DNA of 33,094 nt from Bacteroidales bacterium (GTDB lineage: Bacteria; Bacteroidota; Bacteroidia; Bacteroidales; UBA932): positions 1 to 33,094 of the forward strand of contig JAFZED010000078.1 of NCBI GenBank assembly GCA_017560825.1, read 5' to 3'. The translations under genes and the position numbers were made by a program. Shown here in pieces: positions 17,530 to 28,137 of the stretch (position 1 is the stretch's first letter; the number at the start of each line of letters is the position of its first letter). The notes below the pieces were generated by a model. The model saw only the letters and a list, made by a program, of their open reading frames with translations. It did no database searches and was not told the DNA's origin.

Positions 17530-19770
17530 ATGAAACGCATTGTCACTTTATTGCTGTTGAGTGCTGCCATAGGTAGCATCAGCGCACGCGCTGACGAAGG
17601 AATGTGGATGATCCACGCCATCGACCAGGCTCTTGAAAAAAAGATGCAGGAACGCGGACTTGAACTGTCTGCCAACGAGATCTACAACTCCGATGTACCC
17701 GGAGCCGGCGTTTCAGATGCCATAGTGTCGCTGGGCTTCAGCTGCTCGGCAAGTGTCATCTCCGACCAGGGACTGGTGATAACCAACCATCACTGCGCCT
17801 ACGGAGACATCCACGCTCTCAGCACACCGGAGAAGAACTACCTCGAAGAGGGATTCTGGGCTTTCCGTGCAGATGAGGAAAAACATCTCAAGGGCAAGAG
17901 CGCATATTTCCTTAAAAGGGTCTATGACGTGACAGAGGAAGTAAAGAAGGTCAAGAAGGACCTTGAGAAACAAGGCAAGCCGTCCGGTCTGAGAAGACTC
18001 AGCCACATTATGGAGACCTTGTACAAGCAAAGTTCAGGTCTTGATGCCGTCCTTTCATCGATGTGGAACGGCAAGAAGTACTATATGGCCCTTTATGAGG
18101 TTTATAATGACGTGCGTCTTGTCGCTGCTCCCCCAGTGTCTTCCGCCGCCTTCGGAGGCGACATCGACAACTGGGAATGGCCGCAGCACAAATGCGACTT
18201 CACAATGCTCCGTATCTACACTTCACCTGACGGAAAACCGGCAGAATATTCTCCGGAGAACATTCCTATGGTGCCTGCCAAGAAGCTGAACATCTCTCTT
18301 GAAGGCTACCAGCCTGGAGACTTCGTGATGGTAATGGGCTATCCGGGAAGCACCAACAGGTACAGCAGCTCTTTTGAAGCTAACTTCAAGGAGCAGCTCG
18401 CCCACCCTATCACCAACAAGCTCCGCGGCGACCAGATGGCCATCATCAAGGAGTGGATGGACAAGGATCCTGTCATCCGCCTCAAATACTCTGACTACTA
18501 CTTCACTCTCAGCAATATGCAGGAGTACTTCAAAGGAGAAGAGGAATGCCTCAGAAGGTTCGATGTCGTGGAGGAAAAGTCAGCAAAGGAAGCCGAATAC
18601 CAGAAATGGATAGACGAATCTCCTACACGAAAAAAGCAATGGGGAACCCTCCTGAATGATATGAAGACAAAATATCTCGCTGTAGAGGAACCGGAAGCGG
18701 ACATCAACTACTACCGTGAATGTATCATACGAGGCACTCACCTGTACAGGGTGGCATCTAAAGTCACAGCATTCCGAAGCGGAATCATTGCTCTTAATGG
18801 TCTGAAGGCAAAGCGCCCTGCAGAACTTACTGACGGACCTGACCCTGCGGAAGAAAAGATATGCAGCGAGTACAGGTTCCGCGGCACAGGCAAGGCTCTG
18901 GACAAGTTGTCATCTGCCTTGCTGGCGGAGTACGATGTATTCGACACCAGAGTGGAGAAAGACCTTTTCAGATACGCTGTGAGGCAGTATGTCACCAATG
19001 TCGATCCTGTGTTCATTGGAAACTATCAGAAAGAACTTCTTGAAAAGTACGCCTACGACTACGATGCCCTTGTGGATGCCCTCTGGGAAGAAAGCTTCAT
19101 CTCGGACAAGTCCAAGGTCGAAGCCTTCCTCGCTGAAGAGCACACCGTAAACGAGTACCTTTCTGACCCTATTTACCGCTTCATCACCGAAGTGAAGGTA
19201 ATGCCTTTCAATGCCGCAATCACTGAGGCTGAAGGTCCTGTTTCCCTCACTTCACTTGACCAGGAGTACACTCACTTGAGTTACGAATACAATCTGGCGA
19301 AAGGCATAACAATGTACCCTGACGCCAACTCTACAATGCGCCTTACTTACGGAAAGGTCTGCAGTCTCGAGCCACGCGACGGCATCGTTACCGGATGGAA
19401 GACCACCCCTGCGGGAATCCTTCAGAAATACGACCCTGACGACTACGACTTCACCCTCGACCAGAAGCAGCTGGACCTCTATTCGGCAGAAGACTGGGGC
19501 AGATGGGGATTCGGAGAAGACGGTAAAGACCTGTACGTCAACTTCCTGACCGACATCGACATCACAGGAGGCAACTCCGGCAGTGCGGTGATGAACAGAA
19601 AGGGAGAGCTCATCGGACTTGCCTTCGACGGCAACAAGGAATCTCTCGCCAGCGACCTCTGGTACACTCCTGACTACAGCAAGGGCGTGTGCGTGGACAT
19701 CCGCTTCGTGCTCTGGACCCTGGACAAGTACGCAGGAATGACACGAATCATAGAAGAACTAGGACTCTAA
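17530..19770 (+). CDS. S46 family dipeptidyl-peptidase, DPP7 type
   Basis: Periplasmic serine exopeptidase that removes dipeptides from peptide N-termini. 746 aa, slightly longer than the roughly 710-720 aa usual in the family. After the signal peptide, the mature start ADEGMWMIHAID is diagnostic of S46. The chymotrypsin-fold triad is visible: His88 in TNHHCAY, Asp in FGGDIDNWEWPQH, and Ser683 in GGNSGSAV. Gly701 in AFDGN falls 18 residues after the Ser, at the position that is Gly in DPP7 and Arg in acidic-specific DPP11, so preference for hydrophobic P1 residues is predicted. It lies 12 bases after the polyferredoxin gene and 21 before GH94. Together with the C69 dipeptidase at the head of the operon it could form a two-step path from peptide to amino acids. 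Confidence 0.94.
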   Translation: MKRIVTLLLLSAAIGSISARADEGMWMIHAIDQALEKKMQERGLELSANEIYNSDVPGAGVSDAIVSLGFSCSASVISDQGLVITNHHCAYGDIHALSTPEKNYLEEGFWAFRADEEKHLKGKSAYFLKRVYDVTEEVKKVKKDLEKQGKPSGLRRLSHIMETLYKQSSGLDAVLSSMWNGKKYYMALYEVYNDVRLVAAPPVSSAAFGGDIDNWEWPQHKCDFTMLRIYTSPDGKPAEYSPENIPMVPAKKLNISLEGYQPGDFVMVMGYPGSTNRYSSSFEANFKEQLAHPITNKLRGDQMAIIKEWMDKDPVIRLKYSDYYFTLSNMQEYFKGEEECLRRFDVVEEKSAKEAEYQKWIDESPTRKKQWGTLLNDMKTKYLAVEEPEADINYYRECIIRGTHLYRVASKVTAFRSGIIALNGLKAKRPAELTDGPDPAEEKICSEYRFRGTGKALDKLSSALLAEYDVFDTRVEKDLFRYAVRQYVTNVDPVFIGNYQKELLEKYAYDYDALVDALWEESFISDKSKVEAFLAEEHTVNEYLSDPIYRFITEVKVMPFNAAITEAEGPVSLTSLDQEYTHLSYEYNLAKGITMYPDANSTMRLTYGKVCSLEPRDGIVTGWKTTPAGILQKYDPDDYDFTLDQKQLDLYSAEDWGRWGFGEDGKDLYVNFLTDIDITGGNSGSAVMNRKGELIGLAFDGNKESLASDLWYTPDYSKGVCVDIRFVLWTLDKYAGMTRIIEELGL

Positions 19771-19791
19771 AACGACAAAACCTTAATAAAT

Positions 19792-22266
19792 ATGCAAGAC
19801 AGACGCTTCGGACATTTTGACGATCAGAATCGTGAATATGTCATCACAGATCCACAGACCCCTTGGCCGTGGATCAACTACCTCGGAAATGAGGACTTCT
19901 TTTCATTGATTTCAAACACAGCAGGCGGCTACTCGTTCTACAAGGACGCTAAATTCCGCCGAATCACCCGATACAGGTACAACAACGTGCCTATGGACAA
20001 CGGCGGACGCTATTTCTATATCAACGACAATGGAACAGTCTGGTCACCGGGCTGGAAGCCTTGCAAGACTCCGCTTGACTTCTACGAGTGCCGTCACGGA
20101 ATGAGCTACACCCGCCTCACAGGCGAGAAGGACGGCATCCGCGCAAGCGTTCTCTTCTTCGTGCCGCTCAAGACCTGGGGAGAGGTGCAGAAACTCACCC
20201 TCAGCAACACAAGCGGACAGACAAAGAAGATCAAGCTCTTCTCATTCGCCGAATGGTGCCTGTGGAACGCCGCCACAGATATGGAGAACTTCCAGCGCAA
20301 CTTCTCGACCGGAGAAGTGGAGGTGGACGGTTCGGTAATATATCATAAGACTGAATATAAGGAACGCCGCAACCACTACGCCTTCTACAGCGTGAATGCA
20401 CCAGTAAACGGCTTTGACACAGACCGAGAGAGCTTCATCGGACTCTACAACGAGTTCCGCGATCCTCAGAATGTGATGGCAGGAAAATCATCCGACAGCA
20501 TAGCGCACGGATGGAGCCCTATCGCCTCACACTACATCGAGGTAGAGCTGAAGGCCGGCGAGAGCAAGGATTTCATATTCCTCCTGGGCTATGTCGAGAA
20601 TGAGCAGGAAGAGAAGTTTGCAGAAGCGACTCCAGGCCTTCTCCACAGCGGCTCATCGCCTATAATCAACAAGGCAAAGGCCCAGCAGATGATTGCAGCT
20701 TTCGACACAACTGCGAAAGTAGACGCAGCCTTCTCTGAGCTCAAGGCCTACTGGGATGCCCTACTTGACATCTTTACAGTGAAGTCAGAGGAAGAGAAAC
20801 TGGACAGAATGGTCAACATCTGGAACCAGTACCAGTGTATGGTAACATTCAATATGTCACGTTCTGCATCATTCTTCGAAAGCGGTATCGGTCGAGGAAT
20901 GGGCTTCCGCGACTCCAACCAGGACCTCGTGGGCTTCGTACATCAGATTCCGGAAAGAGCACGCGAAAGAATCATCGACATCGCATCCACACAGTTCCCT
21001 GACGGAGGTTGCTACCATCAGTACCAGCCGCTTACAAAGAGAGGCAACAACGACATCGGAGGCAGCTTTAACGATGACCCTATGTGGCTCATCTTCGGTA
21101 CAGTCGCATATATCAAGGAAACAGGAGACTTCAGCATCCTTGAAGAGCCGGTACCGTTCGACAACGAGCCTGGTTCTGAAGTATCGCTTATGGAGCACCT
21201 CAGGATTTCATTCGACCACGTCGTGAACAACCTCGGTCCTCACAAGCTCCCTCTCATCGGACGTGCAGACTGGAACGACTGCCTCAACCTCAACTGCTTC
21301 TCTTGGGACCCTAACGAGTCATTCCAGACAACAGAGAACAAGACAGAGGGCTCTAAGGCCGAGTCACTTATGATTGCCGGACTCTTCGTAGTCTGCGGAC
21401 GCGACTATGTGGAACTCTGCAGAAACAGAGGCCTGAACGAAGAGGCAGACCGCGCACAGGCACTTGTAGACGAGATGGTAGAGGCTGTCAAGGAGCACGG
21501 CTGGGACGGAGAATGGTATCTGCGTGCTTACGACTTCTTCGGCAACAAGATCGGTTCTGACGAGAACGAGGAAGGAAAGATCTTCATCGAGTCACAGGGC
21601 TGGTGCACAATGGCCGGTATCGGACTCGAGAACGGAATGGTGAAGAAGGCCCTTGATTCAGTAAAGGAGCGCCTCGACTGCGAGCACGGTATTGTCCTGA
21701 ACAACCCGGCATTCACACGCTATTTCGTAGAGTACGGTGAGATCTCATCTTACCCTGCAGGCTACAAGGAGAACGCAGGTATCTTCTGCCACAACAACCC
21801 TTGGGTCATTATCGGAGAGACAGTACTCGGCCGTGGTGACTATGCTTGGGACTACTACAGAAAGATCTGTCCTTCATACACAGAGGAGCGCAGCGCCCTG
21901 CACAAGGTAGAGCCTTATGTATACTCACAGATGATCGCAGGTAAGGACGCAGCAAAGCCAGGTGAAGCAAAGAACAGCTGGCTCACAGGAACAGCGGCCT
22001 GGAACTGGTACGCAATTACCCAGTTCATCCTCGGTATCAAACCTGCCTACGATGGTCTTGAGATCGACCCTTGCATCAACCCTGAATGGAAGAGTTTCAA
22101 CGTCCGCAGAAAATTCCGTGGCGCAACCTACGACATCGACATCCAGAACCCTCAGGGCATCTGCAAAGGCATAGCTTCAATCGAAATCGACGGTCAGAAG
22201 ATCGAAGGCAACATCATCCCTCACACCCCAGGTACCCATAAGGTGACAGTGATTATGGGCCGATAA
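19792..22266 (+). CDS. GH94 cellobiose phosphorylase
   Basis: Splits cellobiose with phosphate into alpha-glucose 1-phosphate and glucose in the cytoplasm. 824 aa, no signal peptide, normal length. The sequence follows clostridial cellobiose phosphorylase closely from end to end: [77 protein letters not shown]-like segments near residue 360, and the ADWNDCLN motif (residues 492-499) that holds the proton-donor Asp. The residues around it, and the FNDDPMWL and [12 protein letters not shown] segments, match cellobiose rather than chitobiose phosphorylase. It is the last gene of the rightward operon, 21 bases after DPP7, and is followed by a strong hairpin. No cellobiose transporter or beta-glucosidase is in the window, so its link to the other operon genes is unclear. 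Confidence 0.93.
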   Translation: MQDRRFGHFDDQNREYVITDPQTPWPWINYLGNEDFFSLISNTAGGYSFYKDAKFRRITRYRYNNVPMDNGGRYFYINDNGTVWSPGWKPCKTPLDFYECRHGMSYTRLTGEKDGIRASVLFFVPLKTWGEVQKLTLSNTSGQTKKIKLFSFAEWCLWNAATDMENFQRNFSTGEVEVDGSVIYHKTEYKERRNHYAFYSVNAPVNGFDTDRESFIGLYNEFRDPQNVMAGKSSDSIAHGWSPIASHYIEVELKAGESKDFIFLLGYVENEQEEKFAEATPGLLHSGSSPIINKAKAQQMIAAFDTTAKVDAAFSELKAYWDALLDIFTVKSEEEKLDRMVNIWNQYQCMVTFNMSRSASFFESGIGRGMGFRDSNQDLVGFVHQIPERARERIIDIASTQFPDGGCYHQYQPLTKRGNNDIGGSFNDDPMWLIFGTVAYIKETGDFSILEEPVPFDNEPGSEVSLMEHLRISFDHVVNNLGPHKLPLIGRADWNDCLNLNCFSWDPNESFQTTENKTEGSKAESLMIAGLFVVCGRDYVELCRNRGLNEEADRAQALVDEMVEAVKEHGWDGEWYLRAYDFFGNKIGSDENEEGKIFIESQGWCTMAGIGLENGMVKKALDSVKERLDCEHGIVLNNPAFTRYFVEYGEISSYPAGYKENAGIFCHNNPWVIIGETVLGRGDYAWDYYRKICPSYTEERSALHKVEPYVYSQMIAGKDAAKPGEAKNSWLTGTAAWNWYAITQFILGIKPAYDGLEIDPCINPEWKSFNVRRKFRGATYDIDIQNPQGICKGIASIEIDGQKIEGNIIPHTPGTHKVTVIMGR

Positions 22267-22297
22267 CCGCTTCGTGCTGACCATCAGCACTTTACGC

Positions 22298-22332
22298 AAA
22301 ATCACCTGCTCCATCTGGAGCAGGTGATTTTT
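22298..22332. terminator. Bidirectional terminator-like hairpin, copy 1 of a 36-base repeat
   Basis: A perfect 15-base stem, AAAATCACCTGCTCC (22298-22312) paired with 22317-22331, around a 4-base loop. A run of five Ts follows on the plus strand and four on the minus strand. It sits in the 106-base spacer between the convergent GH94 and pyrophosphatase genes, so it can stop transcription from both sides. The same 36 bases occur exactly at 28136-28171. Confidence 0.85.
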
Positions 22333-22372
22333 GTTAAGATATTGGTTTACAATAACTTGTATTTTTCGTCCA

Positions 22373-24562
22373 TTAATGGAGCGCCACTGTAAGCATTGCC
22401 ATTACGATTGAGACCATACTCATAAGCTTGATGAGGATGTTGAGTGACGGTCCTGATGTGTCCTTGAATGGGTCACCTACTGTGTCACCTGTCACTGTAG
22501 CCTTGTGAGCCTCTGAGTTCTTTCCTCCGAGGTGGCCTTCCTCAACATACTTCTTCGCGTTGTCCCACGCTCCACCTGAGTTCGACATAAAGACTGCGAG
22601 AACGAAACCTGAGCCGAGACCTCCGATGAGAAGACCCATCACACCTGCAGGGCCGAGGATCACTCCCACGAGGATAGGAACGATGATGGCGATGAGTGAA
22701 GGGAGAAGCATCTCGCGCTGTGCACCCTTTGTAGAGATCTCCACGCAACGTGCGTAGTCAGGAGTTGCTTCCTTTGTGAGGATACCCTTGATCTCACGGA
22801 ACTGACGGCGAACCTCAGTCACCATACTCTGAGCTGCACGCCCTACAGCATTCATTGTGAGACCGCAGAAGAGGAATGACATCATTGCACCGATGAACAC
22901 GCCCACGAGAACCACCGGGTTCATAAGGTCAACGTGATAGAGAGCCATAATGTCTGGAATTGTAGCCTGAGCTGCATCAATTGTGTTACCAGCCACGTCT
23001 ACGATCTGTCTTCCGAGGTGAGTGAGACCGATCTTGATCTCTTCAATATATGAAGCGAGGAGTGCAAGACCTGTGAGGGCAGCCGAACCGATTGCAAAGC
23101 CCTTACCTGTTGCTGCAGTAGTGTTTCCGAGAGCGTCGAGAACGTCTGTACGCTTGCGTACCTCAGGGTCGAGTTCACTCATCTGAGCATTACCTCCGGC
23201 ATTGTCGGCGATAGGACCGTAAGCGTCAGTTGCGAGAGTGATACCGAGAGTCGAGAGCATACCCACAGCTGCGATACCGATACCATAGAGACCCTCAGAA
23301 AGGCTTGCAGCCGAGAATGAGAGGTCAAATCCGTTTGCGCAAAGATAAGCAAGAAGGATAGCCACTGCAATTGTAACTACAGGGATTGCTGTTGAAAGCA
23401 TACCGAGACCTACACCTGAAATGATCACTGTTGCAGGACCAGTCTCAGCAGACTCAGCGAGTTTCTGAGTAGGTCTGTATGAATGTGAAGTGTAGTACTC
23501 TGTTGCCTGACCGATGATCACACCGGCAGCAAGACCTACAACCACTGAGAGGGAGAAGCCCCACCAGTTCTCGAGTCCGAGAAGGTACATAACTCCGAAT
23601 GTCGCGATCGCGATAAGGATAGAACTGAGGTTTGTACCACGTCCGAGAGACTTGAGGAGATCGTCCATACCTGCACCTTCCTTAGTGCGCACTACATAGA
23701 TACCGAGGATCGAAAGTGCAACTCCGATGGAAGCGATGACCATAGGAGCAAGGATAGCCTTCATCTGTGCGTCCACACCGACTCCGCTGAATGCAGCAGC
23801 TCCGAGAGCCATTGTCGCAAGGATAGATCCGCAGTAAGACTCATAAAGGTCAGCACCCATACCGGCAACGTCACCTACGTTGTCACCTACGTTGTCTGCG
23901 ATAGTAGCAGGGTTACGAGGGTCGTCCTCAGGGATACCTGCCTCAACCTTACCTACGAGGTCAGCTCCGACGTCAGCAGCCTTTGTGTAGATACCACCAC
24001 CTACGCGGGCAAAGAGAGCCTGGGTAGAAGCACCCATACCGAAAGTAAGCATTGTGGTTGTGATGAACACGAGCTTCTGTGTGCCTTCAATGTCAACGAA
24101 TGCATTGAGGATGATCCACCAGAGGGCGATGTCAAGAAGTCCAAGACCTACAACTGTAAGACCCATAACGGCACCGCTTCGGAAAGCTACCTTAAGACCT
24201 GAGTTGAGGGATCTCTGAGCCGCATTGGCTGTTCTTGCAGAGGCATAAGTCGCAGTCTTCATACCCACGAAGCCAGCAAGACCTGAGAAGAAACCTCCTG
24301 TGAGGAATGCGAAAGGAACCCAGCTGTTCTGAACGCCGAGGAAGGCAAGAACCGCAAAAAGAGCAGCGAGTATGATAAAGACGATGATCACGACTTTGTA
24401 CTGCTGCTTCAAATAGGCCATAGCTCCTTCTCTTACGTACTGTGCAATCTGCTTCATTGTCACAGTACCCTCACTTTCCTTCATCATCTGACGGAAAAAG
24501 ATGTAGGCAAACGCCAGTGCTACCACTGCCGCTGCCGGAACAAGATAGAATAGATTATTCAT
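22373..24562 (-). CDS. hppA: Membrane-bound ion-pumping pyrophosphatase, K+-dependent type
   Basis: Couples PPi hydrolysis to export of H+ and/or Na+ across the cytoplasmic membrane. 729 aa with about 16 hydrophobic segments, as usual for the family. Substrate-binding signatures are intact: the [22 protein letters not shown] region followed by [10 protein letters not shown] and [11 protein letters not shown], and near the C-terminus [37 protein letters not shown] has Ala where K+-independent enzymes have Lys, which predicts the K+-dependent group. Some Bacteroides members of that group pump both Na+ and H+, but the ion cannot be fixed by eye. The start is set at ATG 24562-24560, giving the N-terminal membrane segment [20 protein letters not shown]; an in-frame extension to 24628 overlaps the promoter. 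It is a single gene, divergent from the esterase. Confidence 0.96.
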   Translation of the reverse strand: MNNLFYLVPAAAVVALAFAYIFFRQMMKESEGTVTMKQIAQYVREGAMAYLKQQYKVVIIVFIILAALFAVLAFLGVQNSWVPFAFLTGGFFSGLAGFVGMKTATYASARTANAAQRSLNSGLKVAFRSGAVMGLTVVGLGLLDIALWWIILNAFVDIEGTQKLVFITTTMLTFGMGASTQALFARVGGGIYTKAADVGADLVGKVEAGIPEDDPRNPATIADNVGDNVGDVAGMGADLYESYCGSILATMALGAAAFSGVGVDAQMKAILAPMVIASIGVALSILGIYVVRTKEGAGMDDLLKSLGRGTNLSSILIAIATFGVMYLLGLENWWGFSLSVVVGLAAGVIIGQATEYYTSHSYRPTQKLAESAETGPATVIISGVGLGMLSTAIPVVTIAVAILLAYLCANGFDLSFSAASLSEGLYGIGIAAVGMLSTLGITLATDAYGPIADNAGGNAQMSELDPEVRKRTDVLDALGNTTAATGKGFAIGSAALTGLALLASYIEEIKIGLTHLGRQIVDVAGNTIDAAQATIPDIMALYHVDLMNPVVLVGVFIGAMMSFLFCGLTMNAVGRAAQSMVTEVRRQFREIKGILTKEATPDYARCVEISTKGAQREMLLPSLIAIIVPILVGVILGPAGVMGLLIGGLGSGFVLAVFMSNSGGAWDNAKKYVEEGHLGGKNSEAHKATVTGDTVGDPFKDTSGPSLNILIKLMSMVSIVMAMLTVALH

Positions 24563-24625
24563 TTTGTTGGTTTTAATGTGTGTTTCAATGTGGTCAAAAA
24601 GGCCTGTGCCTTGATGTTGGAAAGA

Positions 24626-24656
24626 CAAATTTATTTAGTTTTTCATAAAAAACAAG
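24626..24656 (-). promoter_or_regulatory. Bacteroidota-type promoter for the pyrophosphatase gene
   Basis: On the minus strand CTTG (24656-24653, one mismatch to TTTG) is followed after 19 bases by an exact TAnnTTTG element, TAAATTTG (24633-24626). Transcription should start near 24619, giving a leader of about 57 bases. The surrounding 209-base spacer is very A+T-rich, and apart from the two promoters I see nothing else in it. Confidence 0.55.
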
Positions 24657-24740
24657 ACCGTAAATAATGAATTTTTAAGCATTTATATACTTTAATTTAA
24701 AATTTTCAATTTCACCCCTACACTTGCAGAAATCTTTTAT

Positions 24741-24748
24741 TATATTTG
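24741..24748 (+). promoter_or_regulatory. Candidate -7 promoter element for esterase-GH95
   Basis: TATATTTG (24741-24748) matches the Bacteroides -7 consensus TAnnTTTG exactly. No good TTTG is found at the normal distance upstream, so the call rests on one element and on its position. It predicts a start near 24755, about 17 bases before the esterase ATG at 24772, and so argues against the in-frame starts at 24724 and 24751. Confidence 0.4.
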
Positions 24749-24771
24749 CAATGTTCCGAAATTTGGTCAAG

Positions 24772-25665
24772 ATGACAATCACCCGAAAAAACCTATTATG
24801 CGCGACCTTGACGATGGTCTGCGCTTTATTTTTATCATTCGCTGCCTATGCGCAGGACATTGAGAAATTCCATTTCAAACACGATGGAATGGAGAGAACC
24901 TATTACCTCTTTATGCCGGAGAAACTCGCTCCCGGATCTCCGCTTGTCTTCTGCCTTCACGGCTACGGCGGAAAGGCCGAGGGCTACAGACCGGAGATGA
25001 TAGATGTCGCACGTGAAAACGGATTTGCCCTCTGCTATCCTCAGGGCGAAGTGGACACCAAGGGCAAGACAGGATGGATAGTGGGCTATCCTTCACAGAA
25101 AGGGGTAAAGACCGATGATGTGGATTTCATCTGTTCTCTTGCAAGACACCTTCAGAAGGAATACGGACTCAGCAAAGAGAACACCTTCCTTACCGGTATG
25201 TCCAACGGCGGAGAGATGTGCTACCTGATGGCTTACCTCAAGCCGGATATGTTCGCAGCCTTCGCTCCGATAGCAGGTCTGTCAATGGAATGGTCATATA
25301 GAAAATATTCCGCAAAGAAGGCTGTGCCTCTGATGGAGGTTCACGGCACTATGGACAAGACCTCCCTTTGGGAAGGAGACCCTGACAATGAAAACGGATG
25401 GGGAGAGTACCTCGCCGTACCTTTGGCGGTAAGCTATTGGGCAGGTCAGGCCAAATGCACCCACGAGGAGACAATCGAGCTTCCACTCATAAGAAACAAA
25501 GTAATCCTTCATAAATATATGGGAGGAGAGCCCGCTTGGGAAGGCGGCCCGTCAATCGAGGTCCGTCTATATGAAGTCGTCGGAGGCAAGCACTCCTGGG
25601 CCCTCAACGACCTTGACACCTGCAGAGAAATCTGGAACTTCTTCAAGATCTATCTAAGACCATAA
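24772..25665 (+). CDS. Secreted LpqC / PHB-depolymerase-like esterase
   Basis: Alpha/beta-hydrolase of the LpqC / polyhydroxybutyrate depolymerase (COG3509) group, in which many members act as feruloyl or acetyl esterases on plant polysaccharides. 297 aa. A signal peptide ends near AAYAQ (about residue 28). The oxyanion motif LHGYGG, nucleophile Ser144 in TGMSNGGE, a candidate acid Asp in VHGTMDKTS, and His in GGKHSW make a full catalytic set. The start at ATG 24772 is chosen because it opens the signal peptide and fits the -7 element upstream. The GH95 gene begins only 5 bases after its stop, so the pair is one operon: the esterase may remove acyl groups that block the fucosidase or other enzymes. 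Exact substrate unknown. Confidence 0.85.
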   Translation: MTITRKNLLCATLTMVCALFLSFAAYAQDIEKFHFKHDGMERTYYLFMPEKLAPGSPLVFCLHGYGGKAEGYRPEMIDVARENGFALCYPQGEVDTKGKTGWIVGYPSQKGVKTDDVDFICSLARHLQKEYGLSKENTFLTGMSNGGEMCYLMAYLKPDMFAAFAPIAGLSMEWSYRKYSAKKAVPLMEVHGTMDKTSLWEGDPDNENGWGEYLAVPLAVSYWAGQAKCTHEETIELPLIRNKVILHKYMGGEPAWEGGPSIEVRLYEVVGGKHSWALNDLDTCREIWNFFKIYLRP

Positions 25666-25670
25666 TATAT

Positions 25671-28097
25671 ATGAAAGATATACGCTGCCTTCTTATATTT
25701 ACAATCCTGCTGATCGCCGGATGTAAAGAGACCGACCCCAGATGGGTTATGTGGTACGACGAACCTGCCGATGAATTCATAGAAGCCCTTGTGATCGGCA
25801 ACGGTCAGATGGGAGCGACCGTCTATGGCGGCACAGAAGAAGAACTCATCCATCTGAACGACCTCACCCTGTGGTCAGGAGAGCCTGTAGATGTGGATGC
25901 GGACACACTTGCGGCAAAAGAAGGACTGGAACCTGTCCGCAAGGCATTGGAGGCCGAAGACTATGAGAAGGCCGACAGACTGCAACAGAGGCTGCAGGGC
26001 AAGAATTCGCAGCGCTATCTCCCGATGGCGGATCTGTGCATATATTTTCAAAACGAAGGGGAAGCAAGCGAATATATACGCAGCCTCGATATAAGCAAGG
26101 GTATCGCACAGGTGAAATATAGGATCGGCGAAACCACATTTACCCGTCGCTACTTCGTTTCACATCCGGACAAGGCGCTTGTGATCGAGTTGGAATCCGA
26201 CAAGAAGGGAACCCTGAACTGTTCTCTGACTTTGAAGAGTCTTCTTCGATATGAAATTGCAGCAGACAACGGTGTCCTGACAATGAAGGGATATGCGCCA
26301 TATGACGGCGAAGCCTATGACCCTAAACGTGGTATTCATTTCGCAGCCCTGGCGCAGACAGCTGAAACAGACGGAACTACCCGCCACACCGCTGACCACC
26401 TTGTTATCGAAAATGCATCATATGCAAGAATTATAGTTACTGAAGCTACAAGCTTCAACGGCTTTGACAAGGATCCCGTGAAGGAAGGCCGCGACTACCT
26501 TACCATAGCTTCAGAAAACCTCAAAAACGCATCTTCTCTAAGTGCTAAAGACCTGCAAAATAACCACATAGAAGACTTCTCGCGCTATTTTGACAGAGTG
26601 GACATCCAGCTCGGAAAGAAAGAGGATGTCCCTCAGATTCCGACAGACGAACGTCTCAAAGCCACATCGATAGAAAAGACATCTGACGATGCAAGAGATG
26701 CAAACCTTGAGGCATTGTACTTCCAATACGGACGCTATCTTATGATCTCGGCTTCACGCACCGAGGGAGTGCCGATGAACCTTCAAGGCATATGGAACCA
26801 TCATTACTGGCCACCTTGGAGCGCAAACTACACAGTCAACATCAACACAGAAGAAAACTATTGGCCGGCAGAAGTGCTGAATCTGTCAGAGCTTCACGAC
26901 CCTCTTCTTGGCTTCCTTGAAAAACTCAAGGCAACAGGAGAGCACACCGCAAAAAACTTCTATGACTGCGAAGGCTGGTGCACTTGCCACAACACAGACC
27001 TTTGGGCTATGTCCACTCCGGTAAACGGCAAGCCGCAGTGGGCGAACTGGCCTATGGCCGGAGCCTGGCTGAGCACGCACCTGTGGGAGCGCTACCAGTT
27101 TACCCAAGACAAGGCCTTTCTTTCAGAGTACGCCTACCCTATACTCAAAGGGGCAGCGCAGTTCTGTCTTGACTGGCTTGTTGAAGACAAACACGGCAAT
27201 CTGATTACATCTCCGGCAACATCTCCAGAGAATACATTCATCACACCGGACGGCTATCACGGAGACACCGCCTACGGAACAACAGCCGACCTTGCGATCA
27301 TCCGCGAATGCTTCGGAGCTGCCATAGCAGCAGCCAAAGAACTTGGTATTGATGAAGATATGCGCAAAGAAATGGAAGAAGCCTATGAAAGGCTTTACCC
27401 TTACCAGATCGGCAGCAAGGGCCATCTCCAGGAATGGTATCACGACTGGGAGGATCTTGATCCAAGACACCGCCACCAGTCACATCTGATAGGCCTATTC
27501 CCTGGAAGCCACATCACACCTGAAAGCACACCTGAACTGGCGGCCGCAGCTGCACGCTCGCTCGAGCTGCGCGGCGACAGGGCGACAGGCTGGTCAACAG
27601 GCTGGCGTGTCAACCTTTGGGCAAGACTTCTGGACGGAGACCACGCCTACGGCATCTATCGTATGCTTCTTGAATATGTCGATGACAAGGAGCACCACGG
27701 AGGCGGTACCTACCCTAACCTCCTCGATGCACATCCGCCATTCCAGATCGACGGCAACTTCGGTGGCGCAAGCGGAGTCGCAGAAATGCTTCTCCAGTCA
27801 CACAGAGGAAGCATTGACCTCCTGCCGGCCCTCCCGGAAGAATGGGCAGACGGCTACTTCAAAGGCTTCCGCGCAAGAGGCGGCTTTGAAATCGACCTCG
27901 AATGGAAAGACAGCCAGGTGACAAGCGGCACCATCACCTCCCTCAGCGGCAACCTCTGCACAATCCGCAGCAGCCACCCTCTGAAAACCTCAGCCGCCTC
28001 ATCAGAGACCACCATCGACCCCGACAGCCACCTGCCTTACACCCTAACATTCCCAACAACTGCCGGAAAAGTCTACAGATTGACACCAGTAAAATAA
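25671..28097 (+). CDS. GH95 alpha-L-fucosidase lipoprotein
   Basis: Inverting glycosidase of family GH95, which removes alpha-1,2-linked L-fucose (some members alpha-L-galactose) from mucin, milk or xyloglucan chains. 808 aa with lipobox IAGC (Cys18), so lipid-anchored. The N-terminal beta domain starts at [22 protein letters not shown], typical of the family, with LNDLTLWSG following. In the alpha/alpha-barrel the residues matching the Bifidobacterium AfcA active site are all present: Asn390 and Asn392 in [10 protein letters not shown], Glu520 in TSPATSPEN (general acid), and Asp694 in [11 protein letters not shown]. It begins 5 bases after the esterase. A palindromic terminator follows the stop after about 40 bases. 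No fucose catabolic genes are nearby. Confidence 0.95.
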   Translation: MKDIRCLLIFTILLIAGCKETDPRWVMWYDEPADEFIEALVIGNGQMGATVYGGTEEELIHLNDLTLWSGEPVDVDADTLAAKEGLEPVRKALEAEDYEKADRLQQRLQGKNSQRYLPMADLCIYFQNEGEASEYIRSLDISKGIAQVKYRIGETTFTRRYFVSHPDKALVIELESDKKGTLNCSLTLKSLLRYEIAADNGVLTMKGYAPYDGEAYDPKRGIHFAALAQTAETDGTTRHTADHLVIENASYARIIVTEATSFNGFDKDPVKEGRDYLTIASENLKNASSLSAKDLQNNHIEDFSRYFDRVDIQLGKKEDVPQIPTDERLKATSIEKTSDDARDANLEALYFQYGRYLMISASRTEGVPMNLQGIWNHHYWPPWSANYTVNINTEENYWPAEVLNLSELHDPLLGFLEKLKATGEHTAKNFYDCEGWCTCHNTDLWAMSTPVNGKPQWANWPMAGAWLSTHLWERYQFTQDKAFLSEYAYPILKGAAQFCLDWLVEDKHGNLITSPATSPENTFITPDGYHGDTAYGTTADLAIIRECFGAAIAAAKELGIDEDMRKEMEEAYERLYPYQIGSKGHLQEWYHDWEDLDPRHRHQSHLIGLFPGSHITPESTPELAAAAARSLELRGDRATGWSTGWRVNLWARLLDGDHAYGIYRMLLEYVDDKEHHGGGTYPNLLDAHPPFQIDGNFGGASGVAEMLLQSHRGSIDLLPALPEEWADGYFKGFRARGGFEIDLEWKDSQVTSGTITSLSGNLCTIRSSHPLKTSAASSETTIDPDSHLPYTLTFPTTAGKVYRLTPVK

Positions 28098-28137
28098 CAG
28101 CAAATCGCACAAAGCACTATAACACAGCCTCTTATGC

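Noticed and set aside
17530-19770. S46 peptidase as acidic-specific DPP11
   Set aside because: The specificity position after the catalytic Ser is Gly701, as in DPP7, not Arg.
19792-22266. GH94 as N,N'-diacetylchitobiose phosphorylase, which would fit the GH20 gene
   Set aside because: The sequence follows cellobiose phosphorylase along its full length, including segments that differ in the Vibrio chitobiose enzyme.
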